A stretch of DNA of 64,000 bases from assembly GCA_040389445.1 (NCBI GenBank), contig JAZJZX010000006.1:28512-92511 (forward strand). Direction: 5' to 3'. Origin of the DNA: UBA5189 sp040389445 (GTDB lineage Bacteria; Chloroflexota; Limnocylindria; Limnocylindrales; CSP1-4). The notes under the pieces were generated by a model that saw nothing but the letters and a program-made list of their open reading frames with translations, had not been told where the DNA came from and made no database searches. Numbering within the stretch: the first letter of the stretch is position 1; every line of letters begins with the position of its first letter. Positions 41,116 through 49,499 of the stretch are shown here, piece by piece. The translations under genes were made by a program, and so were the position numbers.

Positions 41116-42645
41116 ATGAGATCAACTGCACAACCGGGTCCCGCATCGGGGCCCGCACCGTCGATGCACCGCCTGTTCATCGCGGGCGCGTGGGTGGATG
41201 GCGTCACGGGTGAGACCTTCGAGAGCGCCAACCCGGCCGACCGGCGCGACGTCATCGGGCGATTCCAGGCGGGAACCGCGGCGGACGCGGCGATGGCCAT
41301 CAAGGCGGCGGAGATGGCCTTTCCGTCCTGGCGCGCGACACCGGCCCCGAAGCGGGGCGAGATCATGTACGGCTTCGCGGAGCTCATGGGCCGGCACAAG
41401 GAGCGGCTGGCCCGGGCGATGACGCGCGAGATGGGCAAGGTCATCGCCGAGGCGCGCGGGGACGTCCAGGAGGGAATCGACATCGCCTACCTGATGGCCG
41501 GCGAGGGTCGAAGGATGTTCGGGGACACGGTGCCATCGGAACTCCCGGACAAGTGGGCGATGAGCATTCGCCAGCCGATCGGGGTGGTCGGGATCATCAC
41601 GCCCTGGAACTTCCCGATCGCGATTCCGTGCTGGAAGATGATGCCGGCGCTCGTGACCGGGAATACCGTGGTCTTCAAGCCGGCCAGCGACACGCCGCAC
41701 TGCGCCACGCTCCTCGTGGAGTTGATGGCCGAGGCGGGGTTCCCGGCCGGCACGGTCAATCTCGTGACCGGATCCGGCGAGGCGGTCGGCGACACGATCG
41801 TCGACTCGCCGGACGTGCCCGTCATCTCGTTCACGGGCTCGTCCGCGACGGGCAAGCGGATCGCGGAGCGCGCAGGCCGGCGCCTGAAGCGCGTTTCCCT
41901 CGAGCTGGGCGGCAAGAACGGCGTGGTCGTGTTGCGGGACGCCGACCTCGATCTCGCCACGGACGGGATCCTCTGGTCCGCCTTCGGGACGACCGGCCAG
42001 CGCTGCACCGCCTGCTCGCGGGTGATCGTGGAGCGGCCGGTCGCGGACGACCTGGTGCAGCGCCTGGAGGCGCGGGCGAAGACCCTGAAGCTCGGCTTTG
42101 GCCTCGACGCCGGCGTCGAGGTGGGGCCGCTCATCAATCCGGCCGCCGTCGAGAAGGTCGCGCGGTATGTGGACATCGGCCGCGGTGAGGGCGAACTGGT
42201 GGTCGGGGGGTCGGCGGCCACGGACGGCGACCTTGTCCACGGCAACTTCTTCGCGCCGACGATCTTCACGGGTGTCAGGCCGATGGACCGGATCGGCCAG
42301 GAGGAAATCTTCGGGCCCGTACTGTCGGTGATCCCGGTCGACGACTTCGACGCGGCCATCACGGCGCTCAATCAAACCCGCTACGGCCTGTCGGCTTCGA
42401 TCTTCACTCGGGATGTGAACACGGCCTTCCGGGCGATGCGGGATTTCGAGGCCGGCATCGTGTACGTGAACGCCGGCACGACCGGCGCGGAAACGCACCT
42501 CCCGTTCGGCGGCTGGAAGGAGACCGGCAACGGTCATCGCGAAGCCGGCCACGCGGCGATCGAGACGTACACGGAGTGGAAGTCGATCTACGTGGACTTC
42601 TCGGGTCACCTCCAGCGTGCCCAGATCGACAACCAGCCGGACTGA
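41116..42645 (+). CDS. NAD(P)-dependent aldehyde dehydrogenase
   Basis: Aldehyde dehydrogenase of 509 aa. The catalytic thiol is C297 in GQRCTACSR, the general base E263 lies in LELGGKNG, and the cofactor fold shows ITPWNFPIAIP, FKPASDTP and FTGSSATGKRIAE. EIFGPVLSVIPV and the closing THLPFGGWKETGNGHREAG are standard. Overall it resembles semialdehyde dehydrogenases acting on 2-oxoglutarate semialdehyde, succinate semialdehyde or aminoadipate semialdehyde, but the substrate is not fixed by sequence. The GABA-type aminotransferases elsewhere in the window could supply a semialdehyde. The start is set by the upstream hexamer; the frame continues into the secreted-protein gene. Confidence 0.9.
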   Translation: MRSTAQPGPASGPAPSMHRLFIAGAWVDGVTGETFESANPADRRDVIGRFQAGTAADAAMAIKAAEMAFPSWRATPAPKRGEIMYGFAELMGRHKERLARAMTREMGKVIAEARGDVQEGIDIAYLMAGEGRRMFGDTVPSELPDKWAMSIRQPIGVVGIITPWNFPIAIPCWKMMPALVTGNTVVFKPASDTPHCATLLVELMAEAGFPAGTVNLVTGSGEAVGDTIVDSPDVPVISFTGSSATGKRIAERAGRRLKRVSLELGGKNGVVVLRDADLDLATDGILWSAFGTTGQRCTACSRVIVERPVADDLVQRLEARAKTLKLGFGLDAGVEVGPLINPAAVEKVARYVDIGRGEGELVVGGSAATDGDLVHGNFFAPTIFTGVRPMDRIGQEEIFGPVLSVIPVDDFDAAITALNQTRYGLSASIFTRDVNTAFRAMRDFEAGIVYVNAGTTGAETHLPFGGWKETGNGHREAGHAAIETYTEWKSIYVDFSGHLQRAQIDNQPD

Positions 42646-42810
42646 CGAGCCGACCATGGGGGACCGGGTCGCCGCAGCCGCCATGGCCCGGCTGGCGTCG
42701 CCGGAGGCCTCGGCGGCAAACGGCCAGCGGATCCCGCTGATCGGACGTGCCTGAGTCGATCTCGGGCCCAGGCGGCCTCCGGTTTCTGGCACGAACGGTG
42801 GAACCTGGGG

Positions 42811-42816
42811 TATCCT
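42811..42816 (+). promoter_or_regulatory. Predicted -10 element (TATCCT) for tRNA-Lys
   Basis: TATCCT ends 10 nt before the first base of the tRNA. Confidence 0.4.
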
Positions 42817-42826
42817 GCGGCACCTC

Positions 42827-42901
42827 GGGCCCGTAGCTCAATGGCAGAGCAAGTGACTCTTAATCACTGTGTTGAAGGTTCAAGTCCTTCCGGGCTCACC
42901 A
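42827..42901 (+). tRNA. tRNA-Lys (anticodon CTT)
   Basis: The acceptor GGGCCCG pairs with CGGGCTC with one G-U pair, the D arm is TAGCTCAATGGCAGAGC, and the anticodon loop ACTCTTAAT carries CTT for lysine AAG codons. The T arm reads GGTTCAAGTCC. The discriminator is A, and CCA is encoded at 42899-42901. The structure is complete and standard. Confidence 0.95.
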
Positions 42902-43090
42902 CTCGATTCCATCACCGAGAGCCAATCTCGGCGCGCCCGACGGCGGCCGCCATCCTCGCGGCCCCTCGGCGCCGACCCGTACCTCCCTTCGCAGCTCGGC
43001 GGGCCCGGGCCTTCCGACCGAGGCCCACCTCGGCAGGCGACAGCTAATCGGCAACCGACACCACATCGGCGAGGGCAGGGGGCACCGTGC

Positions 43091-43096
43091 TACGCT
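43091..43096 (+). promoter_or_regulatory. Predicted -10 element (TACGCT) for the carAB leader
   Basis: TACGCT lies 71 nt before the leader ORF start, so the transcript would carry both hairpins of the leader. Most other such hexamers here give leaderless mRNAs; this one gives a leader with regulatory structure. Confidence 0.4.
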
Positions 43097-43112
43097 TGGG
43101 CGACCCTTGAAG

Positions 43113-43132
43113 GCCGGTCCCGTGAGGCCGGC
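43113..43132 (+). promoter_or_regulatory. PyrR-type RNA hairpin 1
   Basis: Stem GCCGG/CCGGC closes the 10-nt loop TCCCGTGAGG. The loop fits the known PyrR-binding consensus UCCNGNGAGG exactly. PyrR proteins bind such loops in pyr operon leaders when UMP is high. The following carAB genes make carbamoyl phosphate for pyrimidines and arginine. Confidence 0.6.
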
Positions 43133-43135
43133 GAA

Positions 43136-43153
43136 CCGGTTCTGTGAGGCCGG
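43136..43153 (+). promoter_or_regulatory. PyrR-type RNA hairpin 2, next to the ribosome-binding site
   Basis: Stem CCGG/CCGG closes the loop TTCTGTGAGG, matching hairpin 1 except for two C-to-T changes. It ends at the leader ORF ribosome-binding site GGAAGGAG (43153-43160), so protein binding here could block translation. Confidence 0.55.
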
Positions 43154-43166
43154 GAAGGAGAGTTCG

Positions 43167-43271
43167 ATGGCTGCGTTCAGCTCCATCGGCGGCGAGGTTC
43201 GCCGTGCCCCCGGCCCGGGTGCGATCGCCCTGTCCTTCGACCTTCCTCCGGGACCCGGCATGCCCGCGTGA
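43167..43271 (+). CDS. 34-codon leader ORF coupled to carA
   Basis: A short ORF of 34 codons starts at ATG 43167, 6 nt after a strong GGAAGGAG ribosome-binding site, the best such site near carA. It reads MAAFSSIGGEVRRAPGPG and so on, without a recognisable domain, and ends PGPGMPA-stop. Its TGA overlaps the carA GTG (GTGA), so carA translation is probably re-initiation dependent on it. carA itself has no ribosome-binding site. With the PyrR-like hairpins directly upstream, control of this small ORF would control the whole operon. The peptide sequence itself need not matter. Confidence 0.6.
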   Translation: MAAFSSIGGEVRRAPGPGAIALSFDLPPGPGMPA

Positions 43272-44419
43272 TTCCGCCCCTGCCTCGGCCGAGCTCCGTT
43301 GTCGATCCCCGGATCGGCGATCTCGGGCCCGCGCTCCTGGCGCTGGAGGACGGCACGATCTTTCCCGGCGTCGCATTCGGCGCGCCGACGACGGCCGGCG
43401 GCGACGTGGTCGTGAACACCAGCCAGACCGGCTACCAGGAGGTCTGCACGGATCCCTCGTATGCGGGGCAGGTGGTGGTCATGACCTACCCGCTCATCGG
43501 CAACTACGGGCGCCTGGTCGCTGACGATCAATCCCTGCGGCCGTGGCTCCGCGGGCTGGTGGTGGCCAACGCAACGGCGGCCGTCGTTGACGATGCGCGC
43601 CAGCTCGCCTCGATGTTGCGCCGCGCGGGAATCCCCGCCATCGCCGGGGTTGATACGCGGGCACTGGCGCGGCATCTTCGCTCGCACGGCAGCCTGCGCG
43701 GGGCAATCCTCGCACCCGGGCATCTGGATGCGGACGATGCGCGGCGCGCGGCCGCGGCCGTCCCGCGCTGGGAGGATCAGGACTTCGTCGGGCTCGTCTC
43801 TCCGGCCGAGGTCGCCGAATTCGGCCAAGCAGATGCCCCGGGCCCGCTCGTGGCGATCGTGGACTTTGGACTGAAGTCCAACATCGTCCGGAGCCTCGTT
43901 CACCGAGGGTTGCGGGTTCGCGTGCTGCCGCATACCGCCGACATCGCGTCGATCCTCGCCCCGGAGGTTGCGGGTGTCGTGTTCTCCCCCGGCCCCGGGG
44001 ACCCGGCCCGTCTCGATGTCCCGGTCGGGATGGCGCGTGCGGTCATCGATGACGGGCGCCCGCTCCTCGGGATCTGTCTCGGTCATCAGATCGTCGCCCG
44101 GTCCGCCGGAGCGGAGACCACCCGCCTCCGCTTCGGGCATCACGGCGCGAACCACCCGGTCCGAGATCTCGATTCCGGCCTCGTTCAGGTAACCGCACAG
44201 AACCACGAGGTGCAGGTAGTCGCGGATTCGCTGCCGTTCGACTCGGGTTTTCGCGTCAGTCAGGTCAACCTGAACGATGGTTCCGTCGAGGGGCTGCGCC
44301 ATCGGACGCTTCCGATCGAGACGGTCCAGTACCACCCGGAGGGCGCCCCGGGTCCGCTCGATGCACTCGCGGTCTTCGATCGGTTCGTGGCGTCGGCCCG
44401 GCGGCAGGCGGGCCGATGA
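43268..44419 (+). CDS. carA: Carbamoyl-phosphate synthase small subunit (glutaminase)
   Basis: Hydrolyses glutamine and passes ammonia to CarB. The N-terminal CPSase domain has ALEDGTIFPGVAFG, then NTSQTGYQEVCTDPSYAGQ and MTYPLIGNYG. The class I amidotransferase domain has the nucleophile C270 in GICLGHQ, with H356 and E358 in QYHPEG completing the triad; the usual HPEA is HPEG. Other landmarks are DFGLKSNIVRSL and VVFSPGPGDP. Length 383 aa is normal. The GTG start overlaps the leader ORF stop, and the stop overlaps carB by ATGA, so leader, carA and carB are translated as one coupled series. Confidence 0.96.
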   Translation: MIPPLPRPSSVVDPRIGDLGPALLALEDGTIFPGVAFGAPTTAGGDVVVNTSQTGYQEVCTDPSYAGQVVVMTYPLIGNYGRLVADDQSLRPWLRGLVVANATAAVVDDARQLASMLRRAGIPAIAGVDTRALARHLRSHGSLRGAILAPGHLDADDARRAAAAVPRWEDQDFVGLVSPAEVAEFGQADAPGPLVAIVDFGLKSNIVRSLVHRGLRVRVLPHTADIASILAPEVAGVVFSPGPGDPARLDVPVGMARAVIDDGRPLLGICLGHQIVARSAGAETTRLRFGHHGANHPVRDLDSGLVQVTAQNHEVQVVADSLPFDSGFRVSQVNLNDGSVEGLRHRTLPIETVQYHPEGAPGPLDALAVFDRFVASARRQAGR

Positions 44420-47400
44420 GCCGCGCTGCAAGTCTGAACGCCCCGGTGAACGCACCGGTGAACACCCCAGCCCCGGCCCCGGCACCCGGCCCCGCCCCGG
44501 TCCCCGCGGCCGTCGTCCGCGGGCCGAAACCCGCATCCGTCCTCATCATCGGCTCGGGGCCCGTGGTCATCGGTCAGGCCGCGGAGTTCGACTATGCGGG
44601 CACCCAGGCGTGCCGCGCCCTCCGCGCCGAGGGCGTCCGAACGGTTCTCGTGAACTCCAACCCGGCCACGATCATGACCGATCCGGGCGTCGCCGACGCC
44701 GTCTATCTCGAGCCCCTGACCATCGAAGCCATCGAATCGGTGATCGCGGCCGAGCGGCCGGAGGGTCTCCTCGCCGGCCTCGGCGGGCAGACCGGCCTGA
44801 ACCTCGCGATGGAGCTGGCGAGGGCCGGGATCCTGGACAAGTACGGCGTTCGACTCCTCGGAACGCCCCTCCGCGCGATCGAGATGGCCGAGGATCGCGA
44901 GGCGTTCCGCGATCTCCTCGACCGCATCGACCAGCCCTACGCGCCGTCCGCCATCGTGGAGGGCAGGACGCCGAAGGCGCGCGCGGAGGCCGCGGACCGG
45001 GCCCTTGCCGTCATCGGCCTCCCGGCGATCATTCGCCCGGCCTTCACCCTCGGCGGTACCGGCGGCGGGATCGTCGAAACGGAGACCCAGTACCGGGAGC
45101 GCATCCGGGCCGGCCTGCGCGCCAGCCCCATCGGTCAGGTCATGGTGGAGCAGTGCCTCGTCGGCTGGCAGGAGATCGAGTACGAGGTCATGCGTGACGC
45201 CGACGACACGTGCATCGCCGTCTGCTCGATGGAGAACGTGGACCCGCTGGGCGTGCACACCGGCGACTCCATCGTGGTCGCCCCCGTCCAGACCCTGTCC
45301 GACCCCGTGCACCAGCGCCTGCGCAGCGCCGCCCTCGCAATCATCCGCGCGCTCGGCGTCGAGGGTGGCTGCAACGTCCAGTTCGCGCTCTCGCCGGACA
45401 GCACCGAGTACGCGGTCATCGAGGTGAACCCCCGGGTCTCGCGATCCTCGGCGCTGGCGAGCAAGGCAACCGGTTATCCCATCGCGCGCGTTGCCGCCCA
45501 GATCGCCATCGGGCGCCGGCTCGCGGAGATCCCGAACGTCGTGACCGGGACCACTGTCGCGGCGTTCGAACCGGCCCTCGACTATGTCGTGGTCAAGCTG
45601 CCGCGCTTCCCGTTCGACAAGTTTCCGACGGCAGACCGTTCGCTCGGGAGCCAGATGAAGGCCACCGGCGAGGTCATGGCCATCGACCGAACCTTCGGCT
45701 CCGCCCTGAACAAGGCGTTGCGGGGGCTGGAGCAGGCGGGTGCCGGCCCCCTGGCCGAGGACCCGGCGTGGGCCGGCACGGTGGCCTATCTCGCGGCCGT
45801 CCTGGGCGTGGAGCCGGGCGTGGAGCCGGGCGTGGAGCCGGGCGTGGAGCCGGGCGCGGATCCGGGCGCCGACCCGGACGCCGACCCGGGTGCCGACCCG
45901 CGTGCGCGCCCGGATGAGGACGATGGCCGCACGATTCGGTGGATCGATGAGCGCGGTCAGGCCTGCGAATCGACGCGCCTTGCCCAGCGAACCGCGGGCC
46001 CGATCGTGCTGCGCCGCTTCCTCGCGCCGTCAGACGATCGCCTGTGGAGGATCCTCGCGCTCCTTCGCCGGCACGTGCCCCAGGCGACGATCGGCGCCGC
46101 GACCGGGATCAACTCCTGGTTCCTCGCGGAGCTCGGACGCAACGTGGCCCTCGAAGCCGAGGTTCACTCGATGGGGCCCGTCCTGGCAGATGCGGCAGAC
46201 CCGGCGGCGGCGAATCTCCTGGCCACGGCCAAGCGAGCCGGGTTCGGCGACCGGGAACTGTCCGGCCTGGCCGGCGTGCCGGATGAGGCGATCCGGGCCG
46301 CCCGCCTCGAAAACGGGATCGTGCCCGGCTACGCGATGGTGGACACCTGCGCCGCCGAGTTCGCCGCCGAGACGCCCTACTTCTACTCGACCTACGCGGC
46401 GTCCGGATCGCCCCCGGAGGCGCCGCCCGTAGCGCGCCCTGCCGCACTGGTGATCGGCAGCGGCCCGGTTCGAATCGGGCAGGGGATCGAGTTCGACTAC
46501 TGCGCCGTCCAGGCCGCCGAGACGCTGCGTCGCGCCGGCTGGTCTGCGGTGATGATCAACTCGAACCCGGAAACGGTCTCCACCGACTTCGATGCCTCGA
46601 CGCGCCTGTATTTCGAACCCCTCGACCCTGAGAGCGTCCGGAGCGTCATCGATGCCGAGACGGCAGCCGGGGCCATGCTGCCGGCCCTCGTCCAGTTCGG
46701 TGGCCAGACCCCGCTCAACCTCGCAGCGCCGCTCGCCGCGGGTGGGGTGACGCTCCTCGGTGCCGACCTCGAGGCCATCGACCAGGCCGAGGAGCGGACC
46801 CGGTTCTCCGCCCTCCTGGACCGGCTCGGCATCCCGCAGCCCGACGGCGGCATGGCGCACTCGTTCGAGGAGGCGCTGACCCTGGCCGAGCGCATCGGCT
46901 ACCCGGTGATCGTGCGCCCCTCGTTCGTGATCGGCGGCCTCGCCATCGACTTCTGCTACTCGCCCGAGGACCTGGCGAGGCAGCTGGCGCTGGCAACGGT
47001 GGTGGATCCCGACCGGCCCGTTCGCGTCGACCGCTATCTCGAGGGCATCGAAGTCGATGTCGATGCGATCTCCGACGGCACCGCGGTCCTGATCCCGGGC
47101 CTCCTTGAGCACGTGGAGCGGGCCGGCGTGCATTCCGGCGACTCGGTCGGGATGTTCCCACCCCAGACGGTCGGCGAAGGCGACCAGAGCCTGATCGTGG
47201 CGACGATGGAGCGGATCGTGCTGGCGCTCGGCGTGCGCGGCCTGGTCAACGCCCAGTTCATCGTCCGTGAGGACGGCGTCTATCTCATCGAGGTCAACCC
47301 ACGCGCGTCCCGGACCGTCCCGTTCATCTCCAAGGTCACGGGCGTCCCGATGGTGGAACTCGCGGTCCGCATCGCGCTCGGGGCGACGCTCGACGAGCTG

Positions 47401-48075
47401 GGCTGGGCCGGAGGTCTCCTGCCGCCGCCCGATTTCGTCGCGGTCAAGGCACCGGCGTTTTCAACGGCCAAGCTGCGGGGCGTGGACCCTTCGGTGGGAC
47501 CCTTCATGCAGTCCACCGGCGAGGTCATCGGCATCCACCGCGATCCACGGGTGGCGCTGGCGAAGGCCCTTCGCGGAGCAGCCCTCATTCCGCCCCGGGC
47601 GGGTGTCGGGGAGGGGGCGATTGCGCCGGTCGCCCTGCTGTCGATTGCCGATCGGGACAAGGGCGGGCTGCCGCGCCTCGCCGAGGCCCTGCAGATCGCC
47701 GGTTACCAGCTCATCGCGACGACCGGCACACGCGATGCACTCGCGCGTCACGGGTTCGTGGCCGACGTGGTCGCGAAGCTGGGTGCCCCCGAACAGGGAG
47801 GTCCAGACATGCCCGGCATTCTCGAGGTCGTCGGTTCGGGCCGTATCCGCCTGGTGGTCAATACGCCGACGCCACGGTCCGGTGCGGTGCGGGATGCGGC
47901 CGAGATCCGCCACGCGGCCGTCGCCGAGGGGATTCTCTGCCTGACCGCGATGGAAACGGCGACGGCTGCCGCGGAGGCCCTGGACCCGGCGATCGAGGAT
48001 CAGCTCGCCGAAGTGCGTTCTCTCGTGGACTGGGTACCGGCGTCGGGTGCCCGCCCGGTCACGACGGCGCGATGA
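44416..48075 (+). CDS. carB: Carbamoyl-phosphate synthase large subunit, with insertions
   Basis: Makes carbamoyl phosphate from bicarbonate, ammonia and 2 ATP. Both ATP-grasp halves are present: VLIIGSGPVVIGQAAEFDYA with NVQFALSPDSTEYAVIEVNP in the first, and LVIGSGPVRIGQGIEFDYCA with IEVNPRASRTVPFISKVTG in the second. A C-terminal MGS-like allosteric domain (IATTGTRDALARHG) follows. At 1219 aa it is about 150 residues longer than usual. The excess is a Pro/Ala-rich N-terminal tail of 35 residues and a low-complexity insertion at about 464-510 in the oligomerisation region, containing GVEP repeats encoded by a 12-bp tandem repeat. The active-site segments are intact, so the enzyme should work. 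Confidence 0.96.
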   Translation: MSRAASLNAPVNAPVNTPAPAPAPGPAPVPAAVVRGPKPASVLIIGSGPVVIGQAAEFDYAGTQACRALRAEGVRTVLVNSNPATIMTDPGVADAVYLEPLTIEAIESVIAAERPEGLLAGLGGQTGLNLAMELARAGILDKYGVRLLGTPLRAIEMAEDREAFRDLLDRIDQPYAPSAIVEGRTPKARAEAADRALAVIGLPAIIRPAFTLGGTGGGIVETETQYRERIRAGLRASPIGQVMVEQCLVGWQEIEYEVMRDADDTCIAVCSMENVDPLGVHTGDSIVVAPVQTLSDPVHQRLRSAALAIIRALGVEGGCNVQFALSPDSTEYAVIEVNPRVSRSSALASKATGYPIARVAAQIAIGRRLAEIPNVVTGTTVAAFEPALDYVVVKLPRFPFDKFPTADRSLGSQMKATGEVMAIDRTFGSALNKALRGLEQAGAGPLAEDPAWAGTVAYLAAVLGVEPGVEPGVEPGVEPGADPGADPDADPGADPRARPDEDDGRTIRWIDERGQACESTRLAQRTAGPIVLRRFLAPSDDRLWRILALLRRHVPQATIGAATGINSWFLAELGRNVALEAEVHSMGPVLADAADPAAANLLATAKRAGFGDRELSGLAGVPDEAIRAARLENGIVPGYAMVDTCAAEFAAETPYFYSTYAASGSPPEAPPVARPAALVIGSGPVRIGQGIEFDYCAVQAAETLRRAGWSAVMINSNPETVSTDFDASTRLYFEPLDPESVRSVIDAETAAGAMLPALVQFGGQTPLNLAAPLAAGGVTLLGADLEAIDQAEERTRFSALLDRLGIPQPDGGMAHSFEEALTLAERIGYPVIVRPSFVIGGLAIDFCYSPEDLARQLALATVVDPDRPVRVDRYLEGIEVDVDAISDGTAVLIPGLLEHVERAGVHSGDSVGMFPPQTVGEGDQSLIVATMERIVLALGVRGLVNAQFIVREDGVYLIEVNPRASRTVPFISKVTGVPMVELAVRIALGATLDELGWAGGLLPPPDFVAVKAPAFSTAKLRGVDPSVGPFMQSTGEVIGIHRDPRVALAKALRGAALIPPRAGVGEGAIAPVALLSIADRDKGGLPRLAEALQIAGYQLIATTGTRDALARHGFVADVVAKLGAPEQGGPDMPGILEVVGSGRIRLVVNTPTPRSGAVRDAAEIRHAAVAEGILCLTAMETATAAAEALDPAIEDQLAEVRSLVDWVPASGARPVTTAR
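45805..45900. repeat. In-frame tandem repeat, 8 x 12 bp, inside carB
   Basis: Four perfect GGCGTGGAGCCG units (Gly-Val-Glu-Pro) are followed by four diverged units reading Gly/Asp-Ala-Asp-Pro. Confidence 0.9.
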
Positions 48076-48194
48076 ACGGGGCCTGACGGAGCGACCAGAG
48101 CGTGAGCGTCACGTGACCGGGATCGGCAGGTCCCACGGGGAGTCCTGCGGTACCCTCTGCCGGCCACCCGTCACCACTGGAGTGTTATCAGCCC

Positions 48195-49499
48195 ATGGCC
48201 GGACTCACCATCGAATTCAGCGACCAGCGCTTGCCGAACGGGCTGCGACTGGTCATCGCGGAGGATCACGTTGCGCCGGTCGTGGCCGTGAACATCTGGT
48301 ACGGGGTCGGGTCGAAGCACGAGGTGCCGGGCAAGACCGGCTTCGCGCATCTCTTCGAGCACGTCATGTTCCAGGGCTCTGCCAACGTGACCAAGGCGGA
48401 GCACATCGGGCTCATCCAGGCGGTGGGCGGAACCATGAATGGGACGACCTGGCTCGACCGCACGAACTACTTCGAGACGGTGCCTTCCCATCAGCTCGAG
48501 CTGGTGCTCTGGCTGGAGGCGGACCGGATGGGGACCCTCCTCGATGCGCTCAGCCAGGAGAACCTGGACAACCAGCGGGAGGTCGTCAAGAACGAGAAGC
48601 GCTGGTCGTACGACAACCGGCCGTACGGCTCGTGGGTCGAACGGATCCTCGGGGGGATCTTCCCGCCGGAGCACCCGTATCACCATCCCACCATCGGCTC
48701 GATGGCCGATCTGGACGCCGCGTCGCTGGAAGACGTCAGTGCCTTCTTTCGAACCCATTACGCTCCCAACAATGCCGTTCTGAGCGTGGTGGGCGACGTC
48801 GATCCGGCGCGGGTGCGCGCGTGGGTGAAACGCTACTTCGGCGGCATCGCGCCGAACCCGTCCCTTCCCGTGGCCCTCGGCGACCTGTCGCTTCCGCCGA
48901 CCCTCGGGGGCGAGGCCCGCGAGACGGTCGTGGAGCAGGTGCCCCTGCCGCGCATCTACTGGGGCTTTCGAGCGCCGGTCTTCGGCGATCCGCGCCTCGA
49001 TGCCCTGGACCTGGCCGGCCAGATCCTGGCCGGGGGCAAGGGCAGTCGGCTCCACCGGCGCCTCGTTCGGGAGGAGCAGCTGGCCCAGGACGTGAGCCTC
49101 TTCTCCCTCGGACTCATCGGCGGAGCGTCGGTCACCGCGGGCTGGGCAACCGCGCGGCCGGGCGTTGATCTCGAGCGACTCGAGGCCGCCTACTGGGAGG
49201 AACTCCAGCGGCTCGCCACGGATCCGCCCTCGGCAGACGAGCTCGCTCGCGCCAAGGCGCTGACCGAGGCAGACGAGCTCGGATCGCTCCAGCGCGTGGA
49301 GGAACGGGCGGACCGTCTGTCCATGTACGCGACGCTCTTCGACGACCCGGGCGTGGTCAACGAGATGCTGCCGCGCTACCTGGCGGTCACGGCGGAACAG
49401 GTTCGCGACGCCTGCCGCGCGGTGTTCCGCATCGACAATCGCTACGTGCTGACCTACCTTCCCGGCCTTGCGTCCGGCGACGCCGAGGCGGCGGCATGA
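48195..49499 (+). CDS. M16-family zinc peptidase, catalytic subunit
   Basis: Inverzincin of 434 aa, processing-peptidase-like. The zinc site HLFEH is at 52-56 (H52, E55, H56) in TGFAHLFEHVMFQGS, and the distal Glu lies in the helix NLDNQREVVKNEKR. The N-terminal strand LPNGLRLVIAEDH and the C-terminal non-catalytic half (GSRLHRRLVREEQLAQDVSL) are typical. No signal peptide is seen. It overlaps the next gene by ATGA; the two are expected to form a heterodimer like bacterial homologues of mitochondrial processing peptidase. A TACCCT hexamer at 48151-48156 and a GGAG motif lie upstream of the ATG. Confidence 0.92.
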   Translation: MAGLTIEFSDQRLPNGLRLVIAEDHVAPVVAVNIWYGVGSKHEVPGKTGFAHLFEHVMFQGSANVTKAEHIGLIQAVGGTMNGTTWLDRTNYFETVPSHQLELVLWLEADRMGTLLDALSQENLDNQREVVKNEKRWSYDNRPYGSWVERILGGIFPPEHPYHHPTIGSMADLDAASLEDVSAFFRTHYAPNNAVLSVVGDVDPARVRAWVKRYFGGIAPNPSLPVALGDLSLPPTLGGEARETVVEQVPLPRIYWGFRAPVFGDPRLDALDLAGQILAGGKGSRLHRRLVREEQLAQDVSLFSLGLIGGASVTAGWATARPGVDLERLEAAYWEELQRLATDPPSADELARAKALTEADELGSLQRVEERADRLSMYATLFDDPGVVNEMLPRYLAVTAEQVRDACRAVFRIDNRYVLTYLPGLASGDAEAAA

